Source of the DNA: Arenibacter sp. ARW7G5Y1
Lineage (GTDB): Bacteria > Bacteroidota > Bacteroidia > Flavobacteriales > Flavobacteriaceae
Reading direction: 5' to 3'
Length of the DNA stretch: 64,000 nucleotides
Assembly: GCF_003201775.1 (NCBI RefSeq)
Contig: NZ_QJJZ01000002.1
Coordinates: 393,925-457,924 of the forward strand
The position numbers were made by a program, and so were the translations under genes. The notes beneath the pieces were generated by a model. The model was given only the letters and a program-made list of their open reading frames with translations, made no database searches and was not told the origin of the DNA. Of the stretch, positions 43,950 to 53,275 are shown piece by piece; the stretch's first letter is position 1; the number at the start of each line of letters is the position of its first letter.

Positions 43950-44372
43950 CTAGTGTTTTAAAAGGTACAGATAGTCCTCAAAATCTATTCTTCCGGAAAA
44001 AATATCTATAGATCTTTTAATGATCAGATTGGCACTTTCAGACCTGTACCCCAAACCTATGGCATATTTGGTAATAAGGGCTCTTTCCTCTTCATCAATT
44101 ACATTGTCAACAAAAATAATTCTGAACAAATCGAATAATCTTTCCAAACGCTCTTCGGAACTGGCAGGTGGATTTATGGGATACTTATTGTCCGATTTCA
44201 TAACCTCCTTATACTCGTCCTCCGTAATATCAAGCTTATTGGCAAAACGGTCCAATAATTCCTTTTCCTGAGAGTTTATTTCGCCGTCAATGGCGGCCAA
44301 AGTAGCAATGGAGGCAAAATGCGCCAAATTTCTTCTGTGCGTTCCACTACTATATAAATCTACATAAGACAT
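43950..44372 (-). CDS. TerB family protein
   Basis: The protein has 140 residues when started at MSYVDLYSSGTH (44372). Two upstream Mets (44378, 44396) give longer forms, but the flavobacterial TerB pattern begins 'MS..DLYSSG..' as here. The TerB four-helix domain shows HFASIATLAAIDGEINSQEKELLDRFANKL and LFDLFRIIFVDNVIDEEERALITKYAIGLGY, the latter a 'DG.i...E...' repeat. TerB-like proteins bind metals and act near the membrane in stress responses. Function here is unknown. Confidence 0.82.
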   Translation of the reverse strand: MSYVDLYSSGTHRRNLAHFASIATLAAIDGEINSQEKELLDRFANKLDITEDEYKEVMKSDNKYPINPPASSEERLERLFDLFRIIFVDNVIDEEERALITKYAIGLGYRSESANLIIKRSIDIFSGRIDFEDYLYLLKH

Positions 44373-44633
44373 ATTCATGATTTTTATTTGGGGCAAAGAT
44401 AAATTTTTAGAAAAGTTTATTTATAAATTTCTTAAATTATTTCACAGGGGGGTTTCTTCCCTAAGGTTATGGTCATGGGGCCAAGGGAATAATGGATTGT
44501 TTAATGGGGGAACAGTGATTGTATTGTTCCAGTATTATAAGCCGAATAAAAAAGAGGAGTTTTTTATTTATTGTGATATCTTTGGCTAAAGCAACCACTA
44601 ATTGAACTAATTCAGCTTTAGAGCGCCCCTAAT

Positions 44634-46676
44634 ATGTCCCTTAAGATTCCCAAGAAAGAAATAATTTACCCTTTTTCTGTTTTTGTGCTATTGATGATTG
44701 TGGTAGTTGCGCTTTGGAAGAGCTCTTTGGATTCCAACAGGGAGCTGCTCAAGAAAGAAATTGAGACCAATGGACATATCCAGTCCCAAGGATTTTTGTC
44801 CTCTGGCCAAAAAAGTATTATTGTCCTTGAGAATCTTATGGAGAGGCTTGAAATGACCAATGGAGATTATTTTGAGTATTGGGAAGAGGATGCCAGACTT
44901 ATTCTAAAGGAAGACCAATCTTTTAAATTCGTAGAATGGATCGATAGCTCCTTGGTTATCAGGAGGATTGTTCCGTATAAGGGGAACGAGGCCGTGGTTG
45001 GCATGAATTTATTCAACCACCCGCGTCGTGAAGAATGGTTGCGCCATGTGAGGGATTCCACAACTAACTTAACCTCTTGGATACCTTTAATACAGGGAGG
45101 GCATTCCATATTGATCGATGTTCCTGTTTTTTTTGGGGGTAAATTCCAGGGAACCATAACCGCTGGTATGGATTTTACGGATACTTTCGATACGTTGTCC
45201 GCTGGAATGGACAATTATGCCATTGAAATAAAGGACGATAAGGGAACCACTTTTTATAAACTCAATGACCCTACGCCAAGCGATTTTGGCGATGATTTGG
45301 TCTATGTTAGGTCATATGAGGTTGACGAGGATGATAAACAGGTGTGGACCTTTTATTTAATGCCCCGTAATAAAAACGTTTTGGCCGAAAGGAATAAGTC
45401 TTCTTCCAGCATTTTAATTTTTGGGGTCCTAATATCCCTACTTATGAGTTTGTTGACCTATTTTTATCAATCTTCTAGAAATGAAAACAAACGTTTTAGG
45501 GATTTAAATATTAAGCTTCGGGTAGCCAATAGAAGTTTGAGGGAAGAGCGAACCAAGGCGGAAAAAGCCTCCAAGGCAAAAACCGAGTTTGTATCCAATA
45601 TGAGCCATGAAATTAGAACCCCTTTAAATGCAATTATGGGCTTTATCGAGGTCCTTAAGGAGTCCAAATTGGATAGTTCCCTACAGGAATATCTTTCTTT
45701 GATGGACGTCTCTTCCAAAAAATTACTTTTATTGGTGAACGATATACTGGAAATAGATAAAATAGAATCTGGCCAAATAAGTTTTAAAAAGGATATCTTT
45801 TCCCCATCGGACGAGTTACGGAATATTATAAGTATTTATAGACCTAGTATTGAGACCAAGGGGCTTTACGTAAATTTGTATGTGGTCTCGGATTCCAAAA
45901 CCCATGTTATTGCGGACATAGGAAAATTTGGCCAGATACTCACCAATCTTTTGAGGAATGCCCTAAAGTTCACGGACGCCGGAGGAATAGATATTACGTA
46001 CGACGAAGACATAATCCAAAGTGACCTAAATATTAGTATCGCCATTAAGGATACGGGAATCGGAATACCAAAAAGTAAACTTAAAACCATTTTTGATAGG
46101 TTTACACAAATAGATTCGGGTATTACCAAAAGGCATGAAGGTAGTGGGCTGGGATTGTATATAACCTATTTGTTGATAGAATTGTTGGAAGGTCATATTG
46201 AGGTGGAAAGTTCAGAAAATATTGGCACGGAATTTAAGATTTCAATAAAGTTTCCTATTACAGAGATGAAACCGGATGTTAAAGCTCCCATTTCCAATGG
46301 GATAGATTTGACCGGGTTTAAGGTTTTGATCGTGGACGACAATAAGGTAAATGTAGTGGTACTCAAAAAGACCTTGGATGCATTTGGCATAAAGACCTAT
46401 TGGGTAGGGAACGGAAAAGAAGCGGTAAAGGCAGTGGCCGAAAACCAATACGACCTGGTCTTTATGGATATCCATATGCCGGAAATGGACGGATATGAGG
46501 CTACCGTGGAAATTAGAAAAACCCAGAAAGACTTGATTATTATTGGCTTCTCGGCAGATGTGACCAAGGAAACTATTCAAGGTGCCAAAGAGGTTGGAAT
46601 GAACGATTATTTTACCAAACCGATTACCTTTGATAAACTTAGACAGAATTTATCCAAGTATCTTGTTCGTACATAG
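44634..46676 (+). CDS. Hybrid sensor histidine kinase/response regulator
   Basis: The 680-residue protein has two membrane helices (about 12-27 and 258-280) around a CHASE-like periplasmic sensor (FVEWIDSSLVIRRIVP, HSILIDVPVF, GTITAGMDFTDTFDTL). HisKA has SNMSHEIRTPLNAIMGF (His about residue 325). The ATPase has QILTNLLRNALKFTD and EGSGLGLYITYLL. A C-terminal receiver has KVLIVDDNKVN and LVFMDIHMPEMDG (Asp about 611), ending NDYFTKPIT. It lacks an HPt domain and no cognate regulator is nearby, so its output partner must be elsewhere. Ligand unknown. Confidence 0.92.
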   Translation: MSLKIPKKEIIYPFSVFVLLMIVVVALWKSSLDSNRELLKKEIETNGHIQSQGFLSSGQKSIIVLENLMERLEMTNGDYFEYWEEDARLILKEDQSFKFVEWIDSSLVIRRIVPYKGNEAVVGMNLFNHPRREEWLRHVRDSTTNLTSWIPLIQGGHSILIDVPVFFGGKFQGTITAGMDFTDTFDTLSAGMDNYAIEIKDDKGTTFYKLNDPTPSDFGDDLVYVRSYEVDEDDKQVWTFYLMPRNKNVLAERNKSSSSILIFGVLISLLMSLLTYFYQSSRNENKRFRDLNIKLRVANRSLREERTKAEKASKAKTEFVSNMSHEIRTPLNAIMGFIEVLKESKLDSSLQEYLSLMDVSSKKLLLLVNDILEIDKIESGQISFKKDIFSPSDELRNIISIYRPSIETKGLYVNLYVVSDSKTHVIADIGKFGQILTNLLRNALKFTDAGGIDITYDEDIIQSDLNISIAIKDTGIGIPKSKLKTIFDRFTQIDSGITKRHEGSGLGLYITYLLIELLEGHIEVESSENIGTEFKISIKFPITEMKPDVKAPISNGIDLTGFKVLIVDDNKVNVVVLKKTLDAFGIKTYWVGNGKEAVKAVAENQYDLVFMDIHMPEMDGYEATVEIRKTQKDLIIIGFSADVTKETIQGAKEVGMNDYFTKPITFDKLRQNLSKYLVRT

Positions 46677-47030
46677 GCTGATTGGACCCCAATATCTGCG
46701 GCAAGGGGCATTTTTCCATTCTTGAACCTTAGGTGTTTCCACTTCTATTAAGTGCCCATATTACGACTTTTCTTGTGTGGATATGATGCTGGACCCTACC
46801 ATTGCCAGCGTTGAAAACAGTCTGTTAACAATCATATAACCTAATTTTAAACTCATAATTGGCTTATTGTCAGTCTGAAATGGCAATCTTTGAATATATA
46901 TCGATTTTCTGTGCATGAAAATTATTGCCAATTCAATATTGACCACAATGGTCAAATTTTTAAATCCAGGATCAAGGTCCATTTGCGCTCCCTACCAATT
47001 TCATATCATAAACCGATCAAATATTGCTCC
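46677..47030. other. Spacer upstream of the LpxH-like gene, no feature seen
   Basis: No conserved frame, RNA or repeat is apparent. An open frame continues upstream of the LpxH-like ATG, but its translation is not protein-like. CAATCTTTGAA near 46887 is a weak promoter-like string. Confidence 0.4.
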
Positions 47031-47891
47031 ATGAAAAAAAGACCTGTGGAATTAGTGGTTTTATCCGATGTACATTTAGGTACCTACGGATGCCATGCCA
47101 AAGAATTAGTCAAATATCTAAAATCGATAATACCCAAAGAAGTGGTTTTAAACGGCGATATTATTGATATATGGCAATTTAGTAAGCGTTACTGGCCAAA
47201 ATCGCACATGAAGGTGGTAAAAATAATTATGCAATGGGTGGCGGAAGGAATCCCCGTGCACTATGTGGCCGGCAACCATGATGAAATGTTAAGGAAGTTT
47301 TTAGGGTTTAAATTGGGATCCTTTAGTATTGTCAATAAAGTGGTCTTGGAAATAAATGGTAGCAAGGCCTGGATGTTCCATGGGGATGTTTTTGATGTTA
47401 CCATGCAACATTCCAAATGGATTGCAAGACTGGGAGCTACGGGTTACGACATGCTTATTTTGTTGAACAGTGCCATAAATTATTGCAGTAAAAAAATGGG
47501 AAAAGGCCCGGTTTCCATGTCCAAGAAGATAAAAAGCAGTGTTAAATCGGCGATTAAATTCATTAATGATTTTGAACAGATTGCTGCTGATATCGCAATA
47601 GAAAATGGATATGATTATGTGGTTTGTGGGCATATTCACCAACCCGAAATGAGAGAAATAGCTACTTCCAAAGGGTCGGTCATGTATCTTAATTCCAGGG
47701 ATTGGATAGAGAATTTAACTAGTTTGGAATACAATAATGGGGCATGGAGATTATACCACTATATGGAGGATGTTATGATTATCAATGATGACGAAAACAT
47801 TATGGAGCCAATGGAGATTCCCGATAAAAACCAACTTTTTCAGAATTTGGTGAGGGAATTTCAGTTTTTGACCTCTGCAGGGAATGAATGA
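47031..47891 (+). CDS. UDP-2,3-diacylglucosamine diphosphatase-like metallophosphoesterase
   Basis: The protein has 286 residues starting at MKKRPVELVVL; the frame extends to 46890 but only this ATG fits the family. Metal-binding motifs are all present: LSDVHLGT (D-x-H), LNGDIIDIW (GD), VAGNHDE (GNHD), MFHGDVFD and CGHIHQPE (GH-x-H). The overall pattern matches LpxH-type enzymes of lipid A synthesis. Flavobacteria can carry more than one such paralogue, so the substrate may be a different pyrophosphate. It heads a plus-strand run with a glycosyltransferase and a GH1 enzyme. Confidence 0.83.
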   Translation: MKKRPVELVVLSDVHLGTYGCHAKELVKYLKSIIPKEVVLNGDIIDIWQFSKRYWPKSHMKVVKIIMQWVAEGIPVHYVAGNHDEMLRKFLGFKLGSFSIVNKVVLEINGSKAWMFHGDVFDVTMQHSKWIARLGATGYDMLILLNSAINYCSKKMGKGPVSMSKKIKSSVKSAIKFINDFEQIAADIAIENGYDYVVCGHIHQPEMREIATSKGSVMYLNSRDWIENLTSLEYNNGAWRLYHYMEDVMIINDDENIMEPMEIPDKNQLFQNLVREFQFLTSAGNE

Positions 47892-47929
47892 CCTTTCTTT
47901 TCCTTTTGATCTCTTAAAACTCGGATAAT

Positions 47930-48925
47930 ATGAAAATACTTTATGCCATTCAGGGAACTGGCAATGGTCATCTTAGTAGGGCGCGCGATGTTATTCCGGC
48001 ACTACAGAAAAAGGGAGTGGAATTGGATATACTTGTAAGCGGAATACAGGCGGATATTCGGATTCCCCACCCTGTCAAGTATCAGTTAAAAGGACTTAGT
48101 TTTATTTTTGGAAAGCAAGGCAATGTTGATGTATGGAGGACTTATCTGAAGTCCAATGCCGCTAGATTTCAGAAGGAGATAAAAAGTATACCCATAGAAG
48201 ATTATGACTTGATCATCAATGATTTTGAACCCGTTTCTGCCTGGGCATGTAAACTAAAAAATAAGCCTTCCATAAGTTTTAGCCATCAGGCGGCAGTGCT
48301 TTCCCCCAATTCCCCAAAACCGGACAAAAACGACCTTATGGGTAAATTTATTTTAAAGAACTATGCGCCCACCACGCTACAGTTTGGCCTGCATTTTAGA
48401 GCCTACTCGGATAAAATTTATACGCCTATCATCCGAAAGGACATTAGAACGGCTGAGGTTAAGGAAGGGAATCATTATACCGTGTATCTGCCGTCCTATA
48501 GCGATGGCAGGATTTTGAAAACCCTTTCAGAGGTACCCAATATTAAGTGGGAAGTTTTTTCCAAACACAATAAAACGGAGTTTTTTGGCAAGAATATCAG
48601 TATTAGGCCAATAACCAATGAAGCATTCGTGCAAAGTATGGTCACTGCCAAGGGGATATTGTGCGGCGCGGGTTTTGAAACCCCTGCCGAGGCTTTGCAC
48701 CTGGGTAAGAAGTTGATGGTAATCCCCATGAAAGGACAGTACGAACAACAATGCAATTCCGCCGCATTGAGGGAATTGGGGGTTCCTGTAATCAAATCCC
48801 TAAAAAATAAGCATTTGGAAAAATTAAGACAATGGGTAGATAGTGAAACCAAAATGGAGATACACTATCCCGATATCACAAAACAGATTATTGACCAGTT
48901 GCTTGAGGAGGCCGTTCTAGACTAA
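47930..48925 (+). CDS. MurG-like glycosyltransferase family protein
   Basis: The 331-residue protein has a GT-B fold: MKILYAIQGTGNGHLSRARDVIPALQKKG at the start (the Gly-rich loop near the acceptor site) and a C-terminal donor domain with GILCGAGFETPAEALHLGKKLMVIPMKGQYEQQCNSAAL, the MurG/GT28-like nucleotide-sugar site. The sugar and acceptor are unknown. It follows the LpxH-like gene by 38 bp and precedes the GH1 gene by 15 bp, so a shared glycolipid pathway is plausible. Confidence 0.85.
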   Translation: MKILYAIQGTGNGHLSRARDVIPALQKKGVELDILVSGIQADIRIPHPVKYQLKGLSFIFGKQGNVDVWRTYLKSNAARFQKEIKSIPIEDYDLIINDFEPVSAWACKLKNKPSISFSHQAAVLSPNSPKPDKNDLMGKFILKNYAPTTLQFGLHFRAYSDKIYTPIIRKDIRTAEVKEGNHYTVYLPSYSDGRILKTLSEVPNIKWEVFSKHNKTEFFGKNISIRPITNEAFVQSMVTAKGILCGAGFETPAEALHLGKKLMVIPMKGQYEQQCNSAALRELGVPVIKSLKNKHLEKLRQWVDSETKMEIHYPDITKQIIDQLLEEAVLD

Positions 48926-48940
48926 ACAATCTTTGTTGGT

Positions 48941-50305
48941 ATGTCGAAAAATTTGGATTATTTCAATTTGCAAGCAGATGATTTTGGGGAGAATTTTGTT
49001 TGGGGCGTATCTACGGCGGCCTACCAGATTGAAGGGGCACACGATAGGCACGATAAAGGGCCCTCCATTTGGGATGAATTTACCTCAAAAAAGGGAAATA
49101 CTTACCAAAATCAGCATGGTAACCATGCCTGTGAATTTTATCATAGGTTTCAAGAAGATATCCTCTTGATGAAGAAAATGAATATTGATCACTTTAGGCT
49201 CTCCCTGTCCTGGCCCCGGATATTACCAAATGGAACAGGTGCTATAAACAACAGAGGAATTGGATTTTACAATGATGTAATCAATTTTTGTCTGGAATGC
49301 GGTATAACGCCTTGGGTGACATTATATCACTGGGACCTGCCCCTGGCACTGGAAGAAAAAGGAGGGTGGGCCAATCGGGAAATCGTGGAATGGTTCCAGG
49401 AATATGTAACAGTTTGTGCCACTAATTTTGGGGATAGGGTCAAGAATTGGATGGTATTGAACGAACCCATGGTTTTTACGGGTGCGGGTTATTTTCTAGG
49501 GGTACATGCCCCAGGAAGGAGAGGTTTGAAAAATTTTTTGCCCTCAGTGCACCACGCGGTATTGTGCCAGGCCGCTGGAGGTAGGATTTTGCGCAATCTG
49601 GTGGCCAATGCCCATATTGGCACCACCTTTTCCTGTTCCCAAATATCACCATATATGAACAATCCCAAGGACCTTAAGGCTGCAGAAAGGGTGGATGCCA
49701 TGCTTAACCGACTCTTTATTGAGCCTTCCTTGGGAATGGGATACCCTTGGGAGACAATGCCCGTTCTTAAACGAATGCAATCCTATATATTGCCAGGGGA
49801 CGCCGAGAACTCTGTTTTTGATTTCGATTTTGTGGGGATCCAAAATTATACGCGGGAAAAAGTAAAGCATTCCTATCTCGTACCCCATATAAGGGCCAAA
49901 ATAGTAAGGGCAAGTAAACGCAAGGTTAGGGCTACCCTAATGGATTGGGAAGTATATCCTCCCAGTATTTTTAAGATGATAGAAAGATTTAATGGCTACG
50001 AGGGGGTAAAAAAAATAATAATTACGGAAAACGGAGCGGCCTTTGCAGACGAAATCTATGAAGGCAGGGTAATGGATAAGGAAAGGCTTTCCTATTTGCA
50101 GGCCTATTTAAAGCAGGTTCATAGGGCGAAAATGGAAGGACTAAAGGTGGATGGGTATTTTGTATGGACATTTACCGACAATTTTGAATGGGCGGAAGGG
50201 TATAACCCTAGATTTGGTTTGGTATATGTGGATTTTGAAAATCAGCAACGAATTATAAAGTCTTCGGGACAATGGTACAGCCAATTTTTAGGCAACAGGA
50301 AGTGA
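48941..50305 (+). CDS. Family 1 glycoside hydrolase (beta-glucosidase-like)
   Basis: The 454-residue TIM-barrel enzyme has FVWGVSTAAYQIEGAHDRHDKGPSIWDEF at the start, the acid/base Glu in WMVLNEPMVFTG (the NEP motif) and the nucleophile Glu in IIITENGAAF. WTFTDNFEWAEGYNPRFGLVYVD closes the barrel. No signal peptide, so it is cytoplasmic. Retaining hydrolysis of beta-glucosides or related sugars is typical, but the adjacent glycosyltransferase and LpxH-like genes suggest a possible specialised or transglycosylating role (inference). Confidence 0.92.
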   Translation: MSKNLDYFNLQADDFGENFVWGVSTAAYQIEGAHDRHDKGPSIWDEFTSKKGNTYQNQHGNHACEFYHRFQEDILLMKKMNIDHFRLSLSWPRILPNGTGAINNRGIGFYNDVINFCLECGITPWVTLYHWDLPLALEEKGGWANREIVEWFQEYVTVCATNFGDRVKNWMVLNEPMVFTGAGYFLGVHAPGRRGLKNFLPSVHHAVLCQAAGGRILRNLVANAHIGTTFSCSQISPYMNNPKDLKAAERVDAMLNRLFIEPSLGMGYPWETMPVLKRMQSYILPGDAENSVFDFDFVGIQNYTREKVKHSYLVPHIRAKIVRASKRKVRATLMDWEVYPPSIFKMIERFNGYEGVKKIIITENGAAFADEIYEGRVMDKERLSYLQAYLKQVHRAKMEGLKVDGYFVWTFTDNFEWAEGYNPRFGLVYVDFENQQRIIKSSGQWYSQFLGNRK

Positions 50306-50419
50306 GAGTTTTAAAAGTACTCTTTGAATGGTTTTGTACGGCTTCATTTTTGTGGAAGGGGACTCAAGGCTGCACGGAGTCTTATGAACAAATAAAAGGG
50401 CTCAATTTTATAAATAAAA

Positions 50420-50441
50420 AAACCGATGGTAGCATCGGTTT
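50420..50441 (-). terminator. Hairpin with T-run on the minus strand
   Basis: AAACCGATG / CATCGGTTT arms around GTAG. The T-rich tract follows on the minus strand (TTTTTTTATTT), while the plus side continues GGGG. Both neighbouring genes are on the plus strand, so its orientation is unexpected. It lies in the 365-bp gap 50306-50669, which otherwise shows nothing. Confidence 0.55.
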
Positions 50442-50669
50442 GGGGTAGCTGACTCAAATTGTATTATAAGAACGTATCCATTGTTTGGTTACCGTAAATA
50501 TATACTTTGGGGTTGTTTCCAATGTTACCTTAGGATAATCCATTGGTTAGTGCGCTATTAATTATTAGACCATTTTTAAAAATGAGTATCAAAACTAAAA
50601 ATATAGTACCTTAGTATACGGCCGATAAGGTATAATTCGCTGTATTTATCATTAACCAATATTTTTATT

Positions 50670-51182
50670 ATGCTAAAAAAAATTTTGTTGGGCTTGGGTT
50701 TAGTATTGATCCTGATCCAGTTTTTCCGACCCGAAAAAAATGAATCCGACGAAAATACGGACGACATTTCAACGAAATATAATGTTCCTGAGGATGTAAA
50801 CCATTTGTTGAAAGTTTCCTGTAATGACTGTCATTCCAATAAGACGGAATACCCTTGGTATTCCAACGTGCAGCCGGTGGCCTGGTTCTTGAACAATCAT
50901 GTTGTGGACGGTAAAAGGCATCTGAATTTTTCCAATTTCACCAAGTTGCCATTGGCCATACAATACCACAAATTTGAAGAGGTTGTGGAAATGGTGGAAG
51001 AAAAGGAAATGCCAATACCTTCCTATACCTATTTAGGACTTCATTCGGAAGCTAACCTTACCCAAGAGCAACGGGACAAAATTATGGATTGGTCCAAGGC
51101 CCAAATGGCCTATTTAAAGGCCAATTATCCTGCGGATAGCTTGGTGCGGAAGAAAAGGTCCAAGCCTGCGCCAACGAAATGA
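50670..51182 (+). CDS. Haem-binding domain protein
   Basis: The 170-residue protein has an N-terminal membrane helix (MLKKILLGLGLVLILIQFF) and a single c-type haem site in KVSCNDCHSNKTEYPWYSNVQPVAWFLNNHVVDGKRHLNFSNF, the CxxCH and the 'YPWY..v.P......v..G...lNfS' signature of the bacterial haem-binding domain (PF14376). It then continues with VEEKEMPIPSYTYLGLH. Electron transfer or haem sensing at the periplasmic face is inferred. Monocistronic here. Confidence 0.9.
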   Translation: MLKKILLGLGLVLILIQFFRPEKNESDENTDDISTKYNVPEDVNHLLKVSCNDCHSNKTEYPWYSNVQPVAWFLNNHVVDGKRHLNFSNFTKLPLAIQYHKFEEVVEMVEEKEMPIPSYTYLGLHSEANLTQEQRDKIMDWSKAQMAYLKANYPADSLVRKKRSKPAPTK

Positions 51183-51272
51183 CGGGGAATAAGAAGTGCT
51201 GTTAGGGCGATCTTTAAGAAGCCAGCTTTAAGACGTTTCAAAGTTTGCCTATTACATTTGGTTTGTATTCAC

Positions 51273-52451
51273 CTACTGAAAAGCAGGAAGCCCTGTAATG
51301 TCCGCACCGGTTATCAGTAGATGGATGTCATGGGTGCCTTCATAGGTGATAACGCTTTCAAGATTCATCATATGGCGCATAATACTGTATTCTCCAGTGA
51401 TGCCCATTCCTCCCAAAACCTGTCTGGCCTCCCGGGCTATTTTGATCGCCATGTCAACATTATTCCGCTTGGCCATAGAAATTTGCGCCGTAGTGGCCCT
51501 TCCTTCGTTTTTCAATTGCCCCAATCGGAAGGCCAATAATTGTGCTTTGGTGATTTCTGTAATCATCTCCGCCAGTTTTTTTTGTTGTAGTTGGGTAGCA
51601 GCTATTGGTTTTCCAAATTGGATGCGCTCCTTGGCATATCTCAAGGCGGTATCATAACAATCCATTGCAGCGCCTATGGCACCCCAGGCAATTCCATAGC
51701 GGGCGGAATCCAAACAGCCCAAGGGTGCTCCCAGTCCGTTTTTACCCGGCAGTAGATTTTCTTTGGGTACCTTTACGTTATCAAAAATCAATTCGCCTGT
51801 GGCCGAGGCGCGTAATGACCATTTGTTATGGGTCTCCGGCGTTGTAAAACCTTCCATGCCCCGTTCTACTATAAGTCCATGGATACGTCCTTCTTCGTTC
51901 TTGGCCCAGACCACTGCTATATCGGCAAAAGGAGAGTTGGAAATCCAAAGTTTGGCGCCGTTTAATAGAAAATGATCCCCTTTATCCTTAAACTTTGTTT
52001 CCATGCCACTGGGGTTGGATCCATGATTGGGTTCCGTTAATCCAAAACAGCCCATAAATTCGCCAGAGGCCAATTTGGGCAAGTATTTTTTTCGTTGCTC
52101 CTCATTGCCGTAGGCATAAATTGGATACATTACCAAAGAGGATTGTACCGAGGCGGTGGAGCGGACCCCGCTATCGCCCCGTTCTATTTCCTGCATTATT
52201 AACCCGTAGCTAATCTGATCCAGACCTGCCCCTCCGTATTCCTGAGGGATATAGGGCCCAAAGGCCCCAATCTCAGAGAGGCCTTTGATGATTTGTTTTG
52301 GAAACTCTGCTTTTTGGGCATATTCTTCTATGATAGGCGAGATATCCCGTTTTACCCACTGCCGGGCAGCATCGCGCACCAATTTATGTTCTTCGGATAA
52401 AAGATCGTCTAAATTGTAATAATCAGGAGCTTCAAACAAATCGGGTCGCAT
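51273..52451 (-). CDS. Acyl-CoA dehydrogenase, glutaryl-CoA dehydrogenase-like
   Basis: The protein has 392 residues from MRPDLFEAPDYYNLDDLL. An in-frame upstream ATG at 52511 would add 20 hydrophobic residues that family members lack. FAD/substrate motifs are GCFGLTEPNHGSNPSGM, LNGAKLWISNSPFADIAVVWAK, and FGKPIAATQLQQKKLAEM. The segment VITYEGTHDIHLLITGADITG carries the catalytic Glu in the position used by glutaryl-CoA dehydrogenases. Lysine/tryptophan breakdown via glutaryl-CoA is the likely role. Lone gene. Confidence 0.9.
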   Translation of the reverse strand: MRPDLFEAPDYYNLDDLLSEEHKLVRDAARQWVKRDISPIIEEYAQKAEFPKQIIKGLSEIGAFGPYIPQEYGGAGLDQISYGLIMQEIERGDSGVRSTASVQSSLVMYPIYAYGNEEQRKKYLPKLASGEFMGCFGLTEPNHGSNPSGMETKFKDKGDHFLLNGAKLWISNSPFADIAVVWAKNEEGRIHGLIVERGMEGFTTPETHNKWSLRASATGELIFDNVKVPKENLLPGKNGLGAPLGCLDSARYGIAWGAIGAAMDCYDTALRYAKERIQFGKPIAATQLQQKKLAEMITEITKAQLLAFRLGQLKNEGRATTAQISMAKRNNVDMAIKIAREARQVLGGMGITGEYSIMRHMMNLESVITYEGTHDIHLLITGADITGLPAFQ

Positions 52452-52524
52452 AGCATTAATTTTAGAATCAAAAATAAACAAATTAAGGATTTGTTTAAAA
52501 ATATAACACAAGAAAGTATGATTG

Positions 52525-53238
52525 TTACATTTTTAAATAGTAATCCCTTGTCAGTTCTACGTATTCCTCGGTATATTGGTGTCGGGCCAACTCTATGGTC
52601 AGATTTTCAATTTCAACAGAAGTCTTTCCAAATTGTAATTCCAACATGCTTCGCTTAATCCCGGAATTGGGATTTCCTTTAATGCGCAAAAGCCGCCTGG
52701 GATAAAGGTTGATTGCAGCTGCCAAATCCAAAAATCTTGCCTCTTCCTTAAACGGGATGATGGTGGAAAAGGTGCCATTTTTCGCCAAGAGTTTCACAAC
52801 GCCGGTCAAAAGTTCCTCAAAGGGAAGGGACCGACTCTGTCTTGCGATATCCCTGGATTCATTTCCACTGGGTACCATTTCAGCGTAAAATGGTGGATTG
52901 GATACAATAAGATCGTATTTATCGTCTATTTCGGATACAAATTCATTTAGGGAAGCATGGTAACAGAATAAACGATCGGCCCAATTGGAAGCTTCAAAAT
53001 TCTCGACACATTGCTCATAGGCATCTTCATCTATTTCTATGCCGTCTATACTTTCTGCATGGCTTCTTTGTGCCAACATTAAAGCCACAACTCCCGTTCC
53101 CGCCCCAATATCCATGATGGAAAAGGGTTGGTGCTCCAAAGAGGTCCAGGCTCCCAATAAAACACCATCGGTACCAATTTTCATGGCACAGCGATCCTGA
53201 TGTATTTGGAATTGTTTAAATTGGAAGGGTTTGCTCAT
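52525..53238 (-). CDS. tRNA1(Val) adenine-N6-methyltransferase-like
   Basis: The 237-residue class I SAM methyltransferase resembles TrmN6/YfiC: FKQFQIHQDRCAMKIGTDGVLLGAW, IMDIGAGTGVVALMLAQR (SAM loop), DGIEIDEDAYEQC, and the catalytic YDLIVSNPPFY (NPPF). The family methylates N6 of A37 in tRNA-Val. The N-terminal 'K.GTD.vLL.aW' block is specific to this group. It may share a transcript with the upstream sulfatase gene (37-bp gap). Confidence 0.88.
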   Translation of the reverse strand: MSKPFQFKQFQIHQDRCAMKIGTDGVLLGAWTSLEHQPFSIMDIGAGTGVVALMLAQRSHAESIDGIEIDEDAYEQCVENFEASNWADRLFCYHASLNEFVSEIDDKYDLIVSNPPFYAEMVPSGNESRDIARQSRSLPFEELLTGVVKLLAKNGTFSTIIPFKEEARFLDLAAAINLYPRRLLRIKGNPNSGIKRSMLELQFGKTSVEIENLTIELARHQYTEEYVELTRDYYLKM

Positions 53239-53275
53239 GGTAAATCCAGCTTTTGATTATAAGAGATAGCTTTGC

